Positions 25,411 to 38,453 of a DNA stretch of 64,000 nucleotides are shown here, one piece after another. The notes beneath the pieces were generated by a model that was not told the DNA's origin, made no database searches, and was given only the letters and a program-made list of their open reading frames with translations. Within the stretch, counting starts at the first letter, position 1; the number at the start of each line of letters is the position of its first letter. Source of the DNA: Cryphonectria parasitica EP155. Its lineage: Eukaryota > Ascomycota > Sordariomycetes > Diaporthales > Cryphonectriaceae. The stretch lies in NCBI RefSeq assembly GCF_011745365.1, contig NW_024468909.1, forward strand, positions 6,386,001-6,450,000. The letters run 5' to 3'. Position numbers and translations under genes: made by a program.

Positions 25411-27054
25411 GGTGTCGGTGCAGTTTTGCGCTTTCCACGAAGATCAAATTCAAAAGTATTGTTCAAGTAGAAGCTCGAGTGATAGGGGAACCACATTTGC
25501 AAAAGGCAACCTGGCTTTCCGCCGCTTTGAGACGCAGAGAGGGCTCTGTCCTCTGGCGCCATAAGGCTGCGGCCGACTTAGACGAGGCGCCAAGCCCCTT
25601 TCTTTGGTAGCCTTGAGCTTGGCGATCACATCAACGTCTCTTTACGGTTGCACCATCTCTGACCAAGCTTCTCTTTTTTTCTTTTCTTTTCTTTTTTTTT
25701 GTGAGAAAAAAAAAAAAAAAAAAAAAAAAGGAAAACAGACATCACTGTCGCAATGTTACGCCGAGCCCATGTTTAGTGTTCTACCTGTCCAATCTAATAA
25801 AACATTAACACAAATCTGTACCAACCAACTTGGATCGGAGTGTGCGATGACCTCTGCCATCCTTTGTCTACTAAGCTACTGAGATACTCCAGCCAGTATC
25901 ACGGTATGGAATGTAGATAGTGATCGAATCATGTTGATAAGCGAAGAGGCGCAAGGCTGTCCAGTAAGCAAGAAGCGACGTATCAGTCGGAGTAATACGG
26001 CCTCTTCGGCTATGGCTGTTTCCCATAAGCCACTTTTCAATACAAACCCTGAAATTGTCCATATTATCGCGACAAGTGGCTAGATAAGGGGGGAAAACAA
26101 TGCCTGGGGGCCTGATTGACTGGATGGGATGACAATGCATGTGGAGATACGTTGGGGAGTTACTGTTTTGCCGAGCTTGCAGTAGGCTGGTAGGCATCTT
26201 GTCAGCCATTAGCATCGGGCGTGAACTCGTGTCAATACTGTACGCAGCCTCATGGTCCAGCCGCAAGCTACCGGAGTTTCACCTGTAAACGTCCACAGTC
26301 TCCAAATCTTTGTTAACATGGCAAGCCGGTCGTACAGTCAGCCTCAGGGCCTGTCCCTGACTTCTTCATCACCATGCTGTGGCAGACTCTCGGAGCTCGG
26401 ACGCAAACATCAATCCTGGTATGATAGATTCTCTCCAAACTAGTATCGCAGCGATTGTCCGGCGCATAAGGTGGATCTGGTTGTCCGAAGAGAAGTGTTC
26501 AGGTCAGTCAAGCTCGCTTGAAGTGTGAGTGCGCCAATAATCTCCAAGTCGTGTGCTGGAGCTCAGTAGATTTGGAGAATTAGGTATCTGGACGCCCTTT
26601 ACAACAATTAAGATTGATTTTGAAAGACGCTGCATACAACCAGTGTATCATTATCTAACTTTGAGGCTGGAAAACTCCGATTGACAGTGTACTCCGCCTG
26701 GGCCGTCGCAGGGAGTGTAAGCGTCGGCCTTTCAGTTGTAGTTCAAGAACGAAACTCGCAGGCCGCGGCGATGATTTGTGACTGTTCTAGATGATCAAGA
26801 GCTAGTAGGAGTTTTATGTGGGCCATCACGGTTGTGGTGCACTGGAGTCTGTAGAGGAGACTTGAAGCAATGAATGTAATTAGATGAACCAAGCCGGCTT
26901 TCCAGCAATCGCTGAGAATCGACAGACTGTTCATCGGATAACTCAGCATCAATTGACCTGTGTGCCTCATCGTGGTGTTCGATAGTGCACAACTCGTATT
27001 TTTTTTAGACATACGAGGGTGCTGTCCATCTAGTCCACATCCCCTTCACCAGCC
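25411..27054. promoter_or_regulatory. Divergent promoter region, FSH hydrolase / NR-PKS
   Basis: This 1.64-kb interval separates two head-to-head core genes and should carry both promoters. A T/C-rich run at about 25671-25700 is followed by an A24 tract at 25706-25729. No convincing gene is visible. Confidence 0.5.
25671..25729. repeat. T-rich then A24 low-complexity tract
   Basis: About 30 nt of T with occasional C, then GTGAG and 24 consecutive A. The two halves are roughly complementary and could fold back. It could act as a nucleosome-excluding promoter element, which is inference. Confidence 0.85.
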
Positions 27055-30000
27055 ATGGCCACTACGTCGCCTCAACGCGAGAGGATGAGTACAGACACAG
27101 TCTTGATCTTCGGATCGCAAGCTCTAGACTTTACCCTGGAGACAGCAGACCAGCTCCGATCTGCCATTCTCACCCGCCCTGCCCTGCACTGGGTTGCCGA
27201 TGTCCTTGCCAACCTCCGACACCAGTGGGACACTATCACAGAGTCTGTTCCCGAGCTTCAGGACTATGCCGGCGGAGAACTCCTGGACGACCTCCACGAG
27301 TGGGTACGAACAGGTGTGTTCCCACAAGGGACGCACGCCTTTCCGCTCCCCAACATTCTCTTGACACCACTGGTCGTCATCACTCACTTGGCACAATATT
27401 GGTCCTTCAAGGAACGGGCTGGGGCTGCTGCTTCTCCTCCAAGCCAACAGCGTCGCAGCGAGACCCTGGGCTTGTGTACTGGCATTCTGAGCGCGGCTGC
27501 CGTGTCGAGCGCTGCCAATGATGCTCAGCTTCAAAGGTTCGGCGCGGTGGCTGTGCGCCTGGCCATGGTGATCGGTGCTCTTGTCGACGCTCAAGATTTT
27601 GATGGGAAAGGACAGGCAAAATGGAGTGTTTTCTCCGCGGTGTGGACCTCGGCCGATCTGGACGGTGTACTTGAGGCAGTGTTGCCAGAATATCCCGAGG
27701 TAAGAAGAGCCAATAATCATGAAGTCAAAGAGACTCAGGGGGAGTAAACCTGACATGAAGCCTTCTTTTCTAGGCATACACTTCTGTCCTCCCAGATGAG
27801 CGACGGGCCACAATAACCTGCCACAGGACAGACGTAGATTCCCTCCAGGAACGCCTGAAAAGTGCCGGCCTGAGCACCACCAACCTGAGCCTACGCGGCA
27901 GTTTCCACAACGCAAGCAATACCAGCCTAGCCGAGTCCCTCATTCACTTTGCCGACAGGCACAGGGATTTCCAGTTTCCAGACATTGCCGAGTTAGTGCT
28001 GCCTACGCGGCTCGACTCGGGAGGCAGCGATTATTCTGTCACGACGACAAGAACAAAAACAAGACCAGGCTCTCTACACGAGAAAGTGGTGCACTCCATG
28101 CTGACAGAGCAGGCGAATTGGCAGCAGGCCTTCAAGGGATTGCTGAAGCAGCAGCAGACGCCCAAGGTTGCTGTGTCATTCGGCCTGGAGCGCTGTGTGC
28201 CAGGCTGGTTGTCGCGCAAGCTCGGGGCGCGGCTGGTGCAGATCACCAGTCTGGATGAGCTGTCGGCCGAGGAAAAGGATAAGCTTTCCAACACGCTGTG
28301 GCCAGGAGGAGTGGCTTCGGACGATGCTGTCGCGGTGGTGGGTATGTCCTGTCTGCTTCCAGGCGCCCCTGACCTTGACGGATTCTGGGATATTCTGTGC
28401 GCCGGCAAGTCACAGCACAAAGAGGCTCCCTCGGACCGTTTCTTCTTTGAGACTGCATGGCGCGAGGCAGATCCGCAGCGCAAGTGGTACGGGAACTTCC
28501 TCGAGGACTATGACACGTTCGACCACAAGTTCTTCAAGAAGAGCCCGCGCGAGATGGCCTCGACAGACCCACAGCACCGATTGATTCTACAGGCTGCCTA
28601 CCAGGCCATAGAGCAGTCTGGGTACTTTAATAACCCCACTGAGGATAAGCACATTGGCTGTTATGTCGGTGTCGGTCTGGTCGACTATGAGAACAATATC
28701 GCTTGTCATCCAGCTGGTGCTTTTGCAGCCACGGGCAATCTAAAGTCGTTTGCCGCCGGGAAAATCAGCCATTATTTTGGCTGGACAGGACCAGGCCTTA
28801 CTATCGATACGGCTTGTTCCTCCTCAGCCGTCGCTGTCCATACAGCGTGCAGGGCAATCTTGTCTGGTGAGTGCTCAGGAGCGCTGGCGGGCGGGGTAAA
28901 CGTCATGACGAGCCCGGAATGGTTCCAGAACTTGGCGGGTGCGTCGTTTCTGAGCACGACGGGACAGTGCAAGCCCTTTGATATTGATGCGGATGGATAC
29001 TGTCGAGCGGAAGCGGTCGGGGCTGTCTACCTCAAGAGGCTTTCGACAGCCATTGCAGACGGGAACCAAATTCTGGGTATCGTCGCATCATCTGGCGTGT
29101 ACCAGAACGAGAATTGTACCGCCATCACTGTGCCCAACGCTCCCTCACTTTCTGGGCTGTTCCGAGATGTAGTCAACCGTGCTGGCCTTGAGCCTAGACA
29201 AGTGTCTGTCGTTGAGGCGCACGGGACTGGTACACCAGTGGGCGACCCGGCCGAGTACGACAGCGTACGGCGTGTGTTTGGTGGTTCCAGCCGCTCAGGA
29301 GGTAACGCACTGTCCTTGAGCTCTGTCAAGGGCCTTCTGGGTCATTCAGAATCGGCATCTGGTATTGTCGCCCTGCTCAAGGTTCTGCTCATGATCACCA
29401 AGAGGGCCATTCCTCCACAGGCCTCCTTCAAGACCATCAATCCTAGCATACACGCCACTCCGGCAGATAACATTGAGATCCCGACCAGCGTGAGGCCTTG
29501 GGACGTTGAGTATCGAGCGGCATTGATCAACAATTACGGCGCTTCCGGTTCCAATGCCTCCTTGGTCATCACACAAGGCCCAACAACACGCGAGTCCACA
29601 GAGCGGAGTATGGCTAGATCCGGGCTCCAAAATGCTAGATACCCATTCTGGCTCACTGGCTTTGATCGCCGCAGTCTTCGAGCGTATAGCACACGACTGT
29701 TGCAATTTCTGACCTCACAAGAGGGAGCAGCCCGAAGCCTAGCACCAACCCTGGCAGATTTGTCCTTCCAGGTGTCTCGACAATCGAACCGGACCCTGCC
29801 TCAGTCCCTTATTTTCAGCAGCAGCTCCATAGAGGACCTCAAGGAGAGACTGACCGGGTTTGTCAAGGGGGATGACAAGATATTGGTCCCTACTCCACGG
29901 CATCAGGACTCGCAGCCTGTCGTCCTCTGTTTTGGTGGCCAGATTTCCACCTTTGTCGGTCTGGACCGTGATGTGTATGACTCCATCAAGATCCTACGCA

Positions 30001-33000
30001 AGAATCTTGACGAGGTGAACGATGTCTGCATATCTCTCGGACTCGACAGCATCTACCCAACATTTTTCCAAAAGACGCCCATTCACAACACGGTCGGTCT
30101 TCAGACGGCCCTCTTTGCCATGCAATACTCCTGCGCCCGAACCTGGATCGATTGTGGTGTCAAGGTCTCTGCCGTGGTCGGGCACAGCTTTGGTGAGCTC
30201 ACAGCCATGTGCGTCTCGGGCGTCCTCTCTCTGAACGATGCCGTAAAACTCGTGGCCGGTAGAGCCCGCATTATTCAGGACCAGTGGCCTGCCGAGAGAG
30301 GGGCCATGATGGCTATCGAGGGCGATCTTGAGGACGTCCAACGCCTGTTGGCAGAGGCGAGCGACAAAACCCCAAGAGAGGCTGCTGCTACTATTGCGTG
30401 TTTCAATGGGCCTCGAAGTTTTACCTTGGCAGGCTCAGCTGCGGCCATCGACACGGTCTTGGAAATTGTTGCGGATAAAAATAACATGTACAATTCGGCC
30501 GCCTCTGTCAAAACGAAAAGGCTCGACGTGTCACATGCTTTCCACTCGACGCTGGTGGACAACATTGTGCCTGCGCTCAAGAAACTAGGTCGCAAGCTCA
30601 TCCTCCGGAACCCAGTCATCCCGCTGGAAAGGGCAGTCCCTGATGACGAGGCCAATTCTGCTCTGACCGTGGACTTTGTTTCGGCACATATGAGGAACCC
30701 CGTGTATTTCCACCACGCCGTCCACAGGCTGGCGCAGAAATATCCAGAGGGCTGTATCTGGCTCGAGGCCGGGTCCAACTCAACCATTACTATGATGGCT
30801 GGTCGTGCTCTCGGATTACCCAAGTCTTCGTCTTCATCTTCACTCTTCCAAGCGGTCAATATCACGAGCAATAATTCGTTCAGGTATTTGGCCGAGACCA
30901 CCACAAACCTCTGGCAGGCCGGCTTGGCCGTGTCGTTCTGGGCCCATCACGCCTCACAGTCTTCCGAGTATCCCATTCACCTTTTACCTCCGTACCAGTT
31001 CGAAAAGGCCAAACATTGGATGGATCTGAAGAAACCAGTCAAGGCAGTTCTCCAGGATTCTCTTTCTCCACCTGCTGGTGCACCCCAGAATCCACCATTC
31101 GGCAGCATCCCCAACGGCGTCTGGACTTTCATGGGTTACCAGGACAGCAAAGAAAGCAGAGCTCGATTTCGTATCAACACAAACACAGCCGAGTATGAGA
31201 AATATGTCTCGGCGCATGTGATTGCCGAGACTGCGCCCATCTGTCCCAGCACGTACCAGCTCGTCATCGCCATCGACGCCCTAGCTAGCCTAACGGGAGA
31301 TCCAAAGTGCAAGCGGATCAAACCGCGGCTTCAGGGCATGGTGAGCCACTCGCCTATGGTTATGGGCTCTTCACAGTTGTACTGGCTGGATGCAGAAAGG
31401 GAACAGGCAGATCCAAATACCTGGACTTGGAAGATTGTTGGCGAGAGCAATAGTAGCAGCAGCAGATCTGGATCGTCGAATCCGACGACGCTCTTCGTGG
31501 CTGGCTGCCTTGAGTTCAAGCCTGCACAGGAAATCGAGCAAGAGATGCTGCGATACCAGCGGCTCGTCCAACACGAGCGAAGTCTTGTGCTCCTCGATGG
31601 CAGTGCAGCCGAAGGCGCTATTGTGGGGAGCCGAAATATCTACAGGGCATTCTCGTCCATCGTCCAGTACAAGCACCAGATATACAGAGGGCTTCAGAGG
31701 CTGGCATGCCGCGGAACTGAATCCGCAGGGCGAGTCAAACAGGCGCACACCGCCGATAAGTGGCTTGATCTCGGCCTTGCCGACGGGTTCTGCCAGGTGG
31801 CTGGCATCTATCTCAACAGCATGGCCGACAGTTCTGCTGCTGACGAGGACACGATGTTTATCTCTGATTGCATCGATAGTTGGATAAGGTCGCCTAAACT
31901 GGATTACGATGACGAAGAATTGCACCCAGTGGCTGTGTGGGACATCCTAGCGTGCCACTCGCGGCCTTCGGACGCGGAATGTACCAGCGATGTCTTTGTC
32001 TTTGATCATGAGACGGGCGAGTTGGTTGAAGTGATTCTGGGGATTCACTACGTGCGTGTTGCGCGAGGCAGTATGGGCAAACTCTTGACCCGTCTCTCTG
32101 GTGGAAAGGCTGTGGCGCCCTCCTCATCTCACCCTGCGGTGTCCTCTTCTCAGTCTCTGAAAGTGGTTCCCAAGGTGAATGGCCATAACGGTCCTTCAGA
32201 GGCCATTCTCAACGGCCATTCTAAGCCGGAGAAAAAAGAGAAAAAATCGCAGAAGACAAAGTCGACGACACGTCCAGATATCACGGATCAAGTACGAGAT
32301 TTGGTATGCAACCTATCAGGCCTAGAACCCGAAGAGGTGCAGCTCAGCTCGAAGCTCGTTGACCTGGGTATCGATTCGCTTATGGGCATGGAACTGGCGA
32401 CAGAAGTACAGAATCTGTTCAGATGCAGCCTCGACATGTCTGACTTGCTGGAGGTCACTGACTTCCGGAGTCTGATCACTTGTATCAATAAGGCCATTGG
32501 ACCGGGCGACGCGTCTGTCGAGGAGGACGACAATGATGACTACGATGAAGCTGAGGACGCTGAAGTCCCACAAATCAATGGTGACAACAACAGTTTCCAT
32601 GCCAACGGGCAGACCAATGGAGGAATAGCAGTCAATGGCTATACCAGCGAAGACGTGAATGGTCTCCACACGACCGACACAGAGGACCTCACCTCCATTC
32701 CAATATCTGTCCTCCTCGACGCCTTCGACGACACCAAGAGTGCCACAGACCGCTTCATCCAGGAAAGCGGATTCTCTGACTATGTGGATCAGATCCTGCC
32801 CAAATCAGATGAACTATGCGTCGTGCACATCCTCGACGCCTTCGACCAGCTGGGTTGTCCGCTGCGCGACGCAAAGCCAGGCCAGGTGCTCGAGAGGATC
32901 GAGTACCTGCCCCGCCACGAACAATTCGTCGAGTTCATCTACGATCTTCTCCAGACGAGCGGCCTGGTTGAGCTGAAGAAGAGTGGTGGTGATAATATCA

Positions 33001-35481
33001 GAATAATCCGGACCAGCAAACGGCCTCCTCAGAAAACAGCCGCCTTGCTCCTCGAAGAGCTGATCCAAGACAATCCCATCCATGTATATGACCACAGGCT
33101 GACCTATCTGACGGGCTGTAAGCTCGCAGACTGCCTGGTCGGAAAGGCTGATGGGCTGCAGCTCGTGTTCGCCTCGGCGGAGGGGCGTGAAGTCGTCTCC
33201 GGGATGTACGGCAAATCGCCCATCAACGTGGCCTGGATTCGACAGATGGAACATCTGCTGCGGGAATTCTTCCTCCGCCTTCCCAGCCGGCAGCAGCAGC
33301 AGAGGAATCAAGGTCCCATCGAGATCCTTGAGATGGGCGCAGGCACAGGAGGCACCACTGCCAATCTCATCCCCGTCTTAGAGGGTCTCGGTGTGCCCTT
33401 TAGATACACAGTGACAGATCTGTCGCCCTCTTTGGTGGCTGCAGCACGCAAGAGATTCAAGGGAAAGAAATTCATGAACTTCCAGGTCTTGGATATCGAG
33501 AGTCCTCCACCGGCAGACCTCCTCAGCAGCAAGCACATTGTCTTGGCCACCAATTGTGTGCACGCTACGCACAGCCTGGCCGAGTCTACCAGGAATATCC
33601 GCAAGTTGCTGCGCCCAGACGGTGTGCTGATGATGCTGGAGATGACCCAGACCATTCCCTGGATCGATCTCGTCTTTGGCCTGATCGAGGGCTGGTGGCT
33701 GTTCAACGACGGTCGCCGCCATGCCCTCCAGCCGCCCGAGGTCTGGGACCGCACCATGCGGTCTGTCGGGTATGGCCATGTTGACTGGACCGACGGCGTT
33801 CAGCCAGAAGCCAAAATTCAGCGCATCATCATCGCCACAGCCTCGACGCCAAACCACCACCAACAACAAATCGTCAACAATGGCCATCGGGTACAGAACC
33901 CTTCTCCATCCTCCCTTATTTCTCCTCCTCTTTCTCCTCCTGTTGCTGCTGCGAGCCTCTCCGCTGACCAGGCCGCGCGCCAAACAGCAGTAGACGCCTT
34001 CGTCGCCAAGCACACGGCCGACTTTGCCGTCCCTGCGCCGCTGCCCACAGAACAGCAACAGCAGGGTGGCGGCGGTAGTGGTGACTGTGTGCTGATCACG
34101 GGCGCGACGGGAAGTCTCGGCTCGCACCTGGTAGAACACTTTACCAGAATGTCCAACGTCCAACAGGTCGTGTGCCTCAACCGCCGTAGCGTCAGCACCG
34201 AGTCGCAGCCGCGCCAGTTGGCGGCGCTGTCATCACGGGGCGTGCGGCTTTCGCGCACGGAGCTGGCCAAAATCAAGGTGCTGGCGGGCGACACGAGCAG
34301 AGCCTGGCTGGGCGTGGGCAAGTCGGAATATTTTGAGCTCGCCGCCACCGTGACCCATGTCGTGCATAATGCGTGGCCCATGAGCCTATCGCGTGCTGTG
34401 GAGGCTTTTGAACCTCAGTTTCGGACTATGCGCAATCTTCTGGATCTGGCGGCCGAGTGTGGAGCGCGGAATAGGAAGAGAAGGAGACAGTCTGGGATCG
34501 AATCATCTGAGATGGACAAGGTTGGCTTCTTGTTTGTGTCGTCGAGTACGTTTGATATTTTTCTTCTTCTTTCTTCCTTTCTTTCTTTCTGTCTCTCCTC
34601 ATTTCCATTCTTCTGTCCTCGGTCTCCTACACGTTCAAGAGTGTCACATCTGATGGATAAAGCTGACATTTGCGTTGAATCCGGGCAGTTGCAACAACAG
34701 GCTACTATCCATTATGGTCAGGGCAAGTTCGGGCGCCTGAGGACAGGGTTGGTGTTGAGTCCGTGCTGCCCAACGGCTACGGCGACGCCAAGCTCGTGTG
34801 CGAGAAGATGTTGGACATGACACTGCATCGATTCCCAGACACATTCACTAGACCCATGGTGGTACGCATTGGCCAAATCGCGGGGTCTACCTCGAGTGGT
34901 TATTGGAACCCCGTGGAGCATCTCGCCTTCTTGATCAAATCCTCGCAGACCGTGCGTGCTCTGCCAAACTTCAAAGGGGTCAGTGCCTGCTTTCCTTGTT
35001 CTTCTCCATCCTTTGGCAATGATGAATACAATGTTATTGATTACTCACTATTATGATTTCACTTTCCATACAGACTCTCTCTTGGTGTCCAGTTGATAGT
35101 GTGGCCGCAACCCTCGGAGACCTCCTTCTCGGTTCCGACAAGGCACATCCCGTCTACCACATTGAGAATCCTGCGCGCCAGTCCTGGCAGGACATGGTTC
35201 GGCTTCTAGCTGAGCAGCTCGATGTTTCCGACGTCGTGCCATTTTCGGAATGGTTAGAGCGGGTCCGGAGTCATCCCGGCTCGGTCGAGGACAATCCCGC
35301 CGTGGGCCTGGTGGATTTTCTTGGACGACACTTTATCAGGATGTCGTGTGGTGATCTTGTCTTAGATACGGTTCATGCACGGGAGCACTCCGAGACGCTG
35401 CGTAATGTGAGGTCTGTGAGTCACGAGCAGGTAGCCAAGTATGTCGAGAGTTGGAAGAGGACTGGATTTCTGAGGGAGTAG
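27055..35481 (+). CDS. Non-reducing polyketide synthase, SAT-KS-AT-PT-ACP-CMeT-R
   Basis: Four exons, 27055-27699, 27774-34545, 34689-34978 and 35074-35481, encode about 2,704 residues; both R-domain introns have clean GT..AG ends and restore frame. Domains in order: SAT with the GLCTG active site (Cys141) and His260; KS with DTACSSS (Cys563); AT with GHSFG (Ser1020); product template with His1363 (SAHVIAETAP) and Asp1552; a single ACP with Ser1750 (GIDSLMG); a long acidic linker; C-methyltransferase with the SAM motif EMGAGTGGTT near 2068; and a reductive release domain with GATGSLG near 2323 and the YGDAK element. This architecture is that of AfoE, AzaA, CazM and citrinin-type synthases, which make C-methylated aromatic aldehydes released by NADPH reduction. 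All key residues are present. The SAT may load a starter other than acetyl; the sequence does not say which. Confidence 0.95.
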
Positions 35482-36167
35482 CAAGGGTGTAGTTTCATGG
35501 TCAAGTAGTCAGAGTTGTGGTGTATGGGCAACCTTTTCCCCTTTCCATGTTCTTTGTTGTTTCTTCCTTTTGATAGACCATTTCCACAGGTAAATAGACT
35601 TGGTATAGTACTGCATGATATGGACGTCATCGTTTTTCTTTCGGAAACTTTGAATAGCTTTGCTGTAGTACTCAACATCCAAACAGCAATTTGTTTTGTT
35701 TTGGTGTCTATATTCTCTTTCAATAACTAAACAAAGAAGAAGAATTAGTAGTAGAACATGAGATCATGTACTAAGCAAGCAATACGTATTCGAGTTCCTC
35801 GTTACTGCAGAGGAGGGTCGAATCTCAAAGGCTATGCAACAAACCGTCGGTCAAGTCATGTTGAAAATAGTGGCGCGCACAACACAAATTAACCCAAGAT
35901 GGAAAACAAAGAACATAATGAAGTGTGCTAAGAAATGTCGGAGAGATATTTCAGGTAATTTCTTTTATTCCTACTTTTTCTTTTCCCTCTACTTCAACTA
36001 CAGCATTGAGACGCCTTGAAATATTGTTCATTCTGCCTGCGACTCAATGCTCCCATCCTGAACAGGAATCAAAGTGACGAGACTGGAAGAGACTTCTGCA
36101 TCTAGCTTACATCTTACACCTGGAATTATTTCCTCTCATGTAAACGTGTGGGCTCTCTTCTGAAACT
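35482..36167. other. Convergent 3' intergenic region
   Basis: A gap of 686 bp between the NR-PKS and the second regulator, AT-rich in the middle. It holds the two 3' UTRs. No gene or repeat is visible. Confidence 0.5.
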
Positions 36168-38453
36168 TCACAGGGAAGTGGTACTCTTGCTGTCCGTATC
36201 TAACATGTCGTCATTCCTGCTCAACATGGTCGAGTAGTGTGCCGCGAGGTAGTTCACATCAGACACTCTAGCCAAGGCCTCCACACAGCTGGCGAGGTCT
36301 TCTTTTATTGTTTCTTGCTCCTGATTCTGTTCCTCGTCCGTGGTAGGAAGGAAAACGGTCGAGTGTCGTTGTAGGGATAAGTACTCGGCTGCCGTGTGAA
36401 TCGCTATCGGCATGAGGATGCATGACTGAAATCGAATGTATTAGCAAGTATGTTCTGATGTACGATAAATGTATCCATGTCCCAGCGAGCCGTGATCACC
36501 TTGAAAAAGCCCAGTTGGGCATAATCCCTGGCCACAAGGGCAATTTCATGTGCAGCCACCGCCGCCCGTTTCTGGTACTCAAGAACCTGAAAGGTGGAAT
36601 CCTCTTGCATCATGAGAGGTTCTGTGATTTTGTACATGTAAAGTACTCCCGTCTGAAGAGATACATGGGCTTGTAGAAGGAGCGGATCTGCGTAAAGTGA
36701 GGATGAGGAATAGCTCTGGCTCAAGTTGGCCATCCGTGCCATCAAGAGGCCATCGATCCAATCGTGTCGCTCCCAGAAACTCTTCGTATTGCCATAGAGC
36801 TGTTCCATGGAGGACGTGTTGGAATGCGAGTATGCTCGGCCGCTTATAGTTGCCACCATGGCAGCTTCTATTGTCCGAGATGAGCGTTGTCAGTCAACTA
36901 TAAACCTCAAGAAACAAAGAGCTTGAGACTGAGTGGCTTACCCGCTAGCTGCGAGAATGAGCTGTACAGCCCGGACCTGGAGACCAATGCCTCAGGTAGA
37001 AAACAGCCTTGGACAGGATTTCCGCTCTGGAAATCTAAGTCTGACATCGGGAGGCGGGTGCAGATCTGCATTTTGCTAATAATCAGACGACTAAGTTTTG
37101 ACATGATCTTGATGTGGTAGTAAGCTGAAGGGTCGAGATTCCAATGGATATACACCTACGGCTTCTTCAGTCAGTGTCACCGGAAGTCCCTTGTCTGGAC
37201 TGATTGCGAGATCGAGACAGCTAGATGCCCTGTTAGCCCTTCAATATCTCAGCTTTGTTTCTCTTTCAGTGTCGCTCGCATGGGGATGCTCACTAGCTGG
37301 ACCAAAATGCGCGTCTCTTCTCTTCTGCGGTGACACCATCATCGACGGATGATCCGAACGCTTGCATGATGCTGGCCTGCGGACTGTCGACTTCGTGTAG
37401 TTTCAGTAGCTGTACAAGCCGGAAGACCCTCCCGGCACTGATCCAGGCTCGGCGGTAGCTCGAGCGGAGGAACTCGTAGTGGGTCAAGAGGAGCCATGCC
37501 TGTAACTGTTCAAGATGTTGTTGGGACATATCGTGTTCCTCGCTCTCACGCTCCTCCAACATTTTCCGGGTCTCGCGATACATGGACTCACGCATACTCT
37601 CAAATTGGGAGGACATGGCCATGGCCAGAGTCCACATGGCGTTTTGTAGACACAGCCGGTAGCCTCCACAGGCTGTGGCATCATCGGTGGACGCCCATGA
37701 GAAATAGCGTGTCTTGTTCAAGATAGGGACGATGGGATGTGCTGGTAATTCGTCAACGATGACTGTAGTGCTTATAGAACTGCGAAAAGCCTACCTCGGT
37801 CGAAGTAGAGCTGGTCTCTGGATTTTCACAAGTTGAACACCAGGTTTCAGTCCAAGCCCTCAGTGGTATCGATCTGGTCAGGACTTACAGATCAGCCCGT
37901 ACCCACCCAGTCAAGAAAGTGCTACGGGAACTCAGCGGTGTTGTAGGGTATGGTGAATAGCTTGGACCTGGGCTCTTTTCTGAAACAGCATTTAGGTCAT
38001 CACCAGACGCCCCTCTGCTTGTTCGTCGCCCATCCCATTGTACACTTTCGCCGCTGCCAATTTCTGCTTTTTGCCGATGGGCCTCGCTGAGATTCGACGC
38101 GACTTCAGAATCGCCTCTCGTCTGCTCGAGCAACTTCTCTTCAAGATTTTCTTTTCGACGAATCAGCTTTGTGGGTTCTCCCAAAGGTGAATCTTTTCTG
38201 TTTCATACGATACTAAACAATCTTAACAATATATGGCAGGAGGAAATAGAATCGTCATACCAATATGGGTACGTAGGTCTTTGAGAAACCCCTTTTTAGG
38301 GCCCCTAGGTAATCGTTTGGTACTCCTTTCGCATGGAATACCATTTTTGAAACATGTCCCACACGTAGGTCGACCCCGGTCACAACGAAGTTTCCTCTTT
38401 CTGCACTCTTCACATGCAGTGCCTGGTTGCTGTCTATTATTTTGATCCGGCAT
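36168..38453 (-). CDS. Zn2Cys6 transcription factor (intact, cluster regulator candidate)
   Basis: Eight exons, 38453-38261, 38192-37889, 37817-37795, 37741-37294, 37220-37160, 37065-36942, 36867-36500 and 36425-36168, give about 592 residues with phase preserved at every junction. The N-terminus carries a complete zinc cluster: CEECRKRKLRCDRGRPTC followed by GTC and PC, giving all six Cys. A linker after it is rich in Arg/Lys/Leu/Glu (KLIRRKENLEEKLLEQ) and may form a dimerising coiled coil. The fungal_trans domain is recognisable from QLYFDR-AHPIVPILNKTRYFSWA onward, including EEKRRAFWSSY and ICTRLPMSD. It lies next to the NR-PKS and, unlike the regulator at 12.3 kb, is intact, so it is the better candidate for the pathway activator. 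DNA targets are unknown. Confidence 0.9.

Noticed and set aside
28815..28817. Concern that the NR-PKS might be inactive because of its intron-interrupted R domain
   Set aside because: After splicing, all SAT, KS, AT, PT, ACP, CMeT and R key residues are present and in frame.
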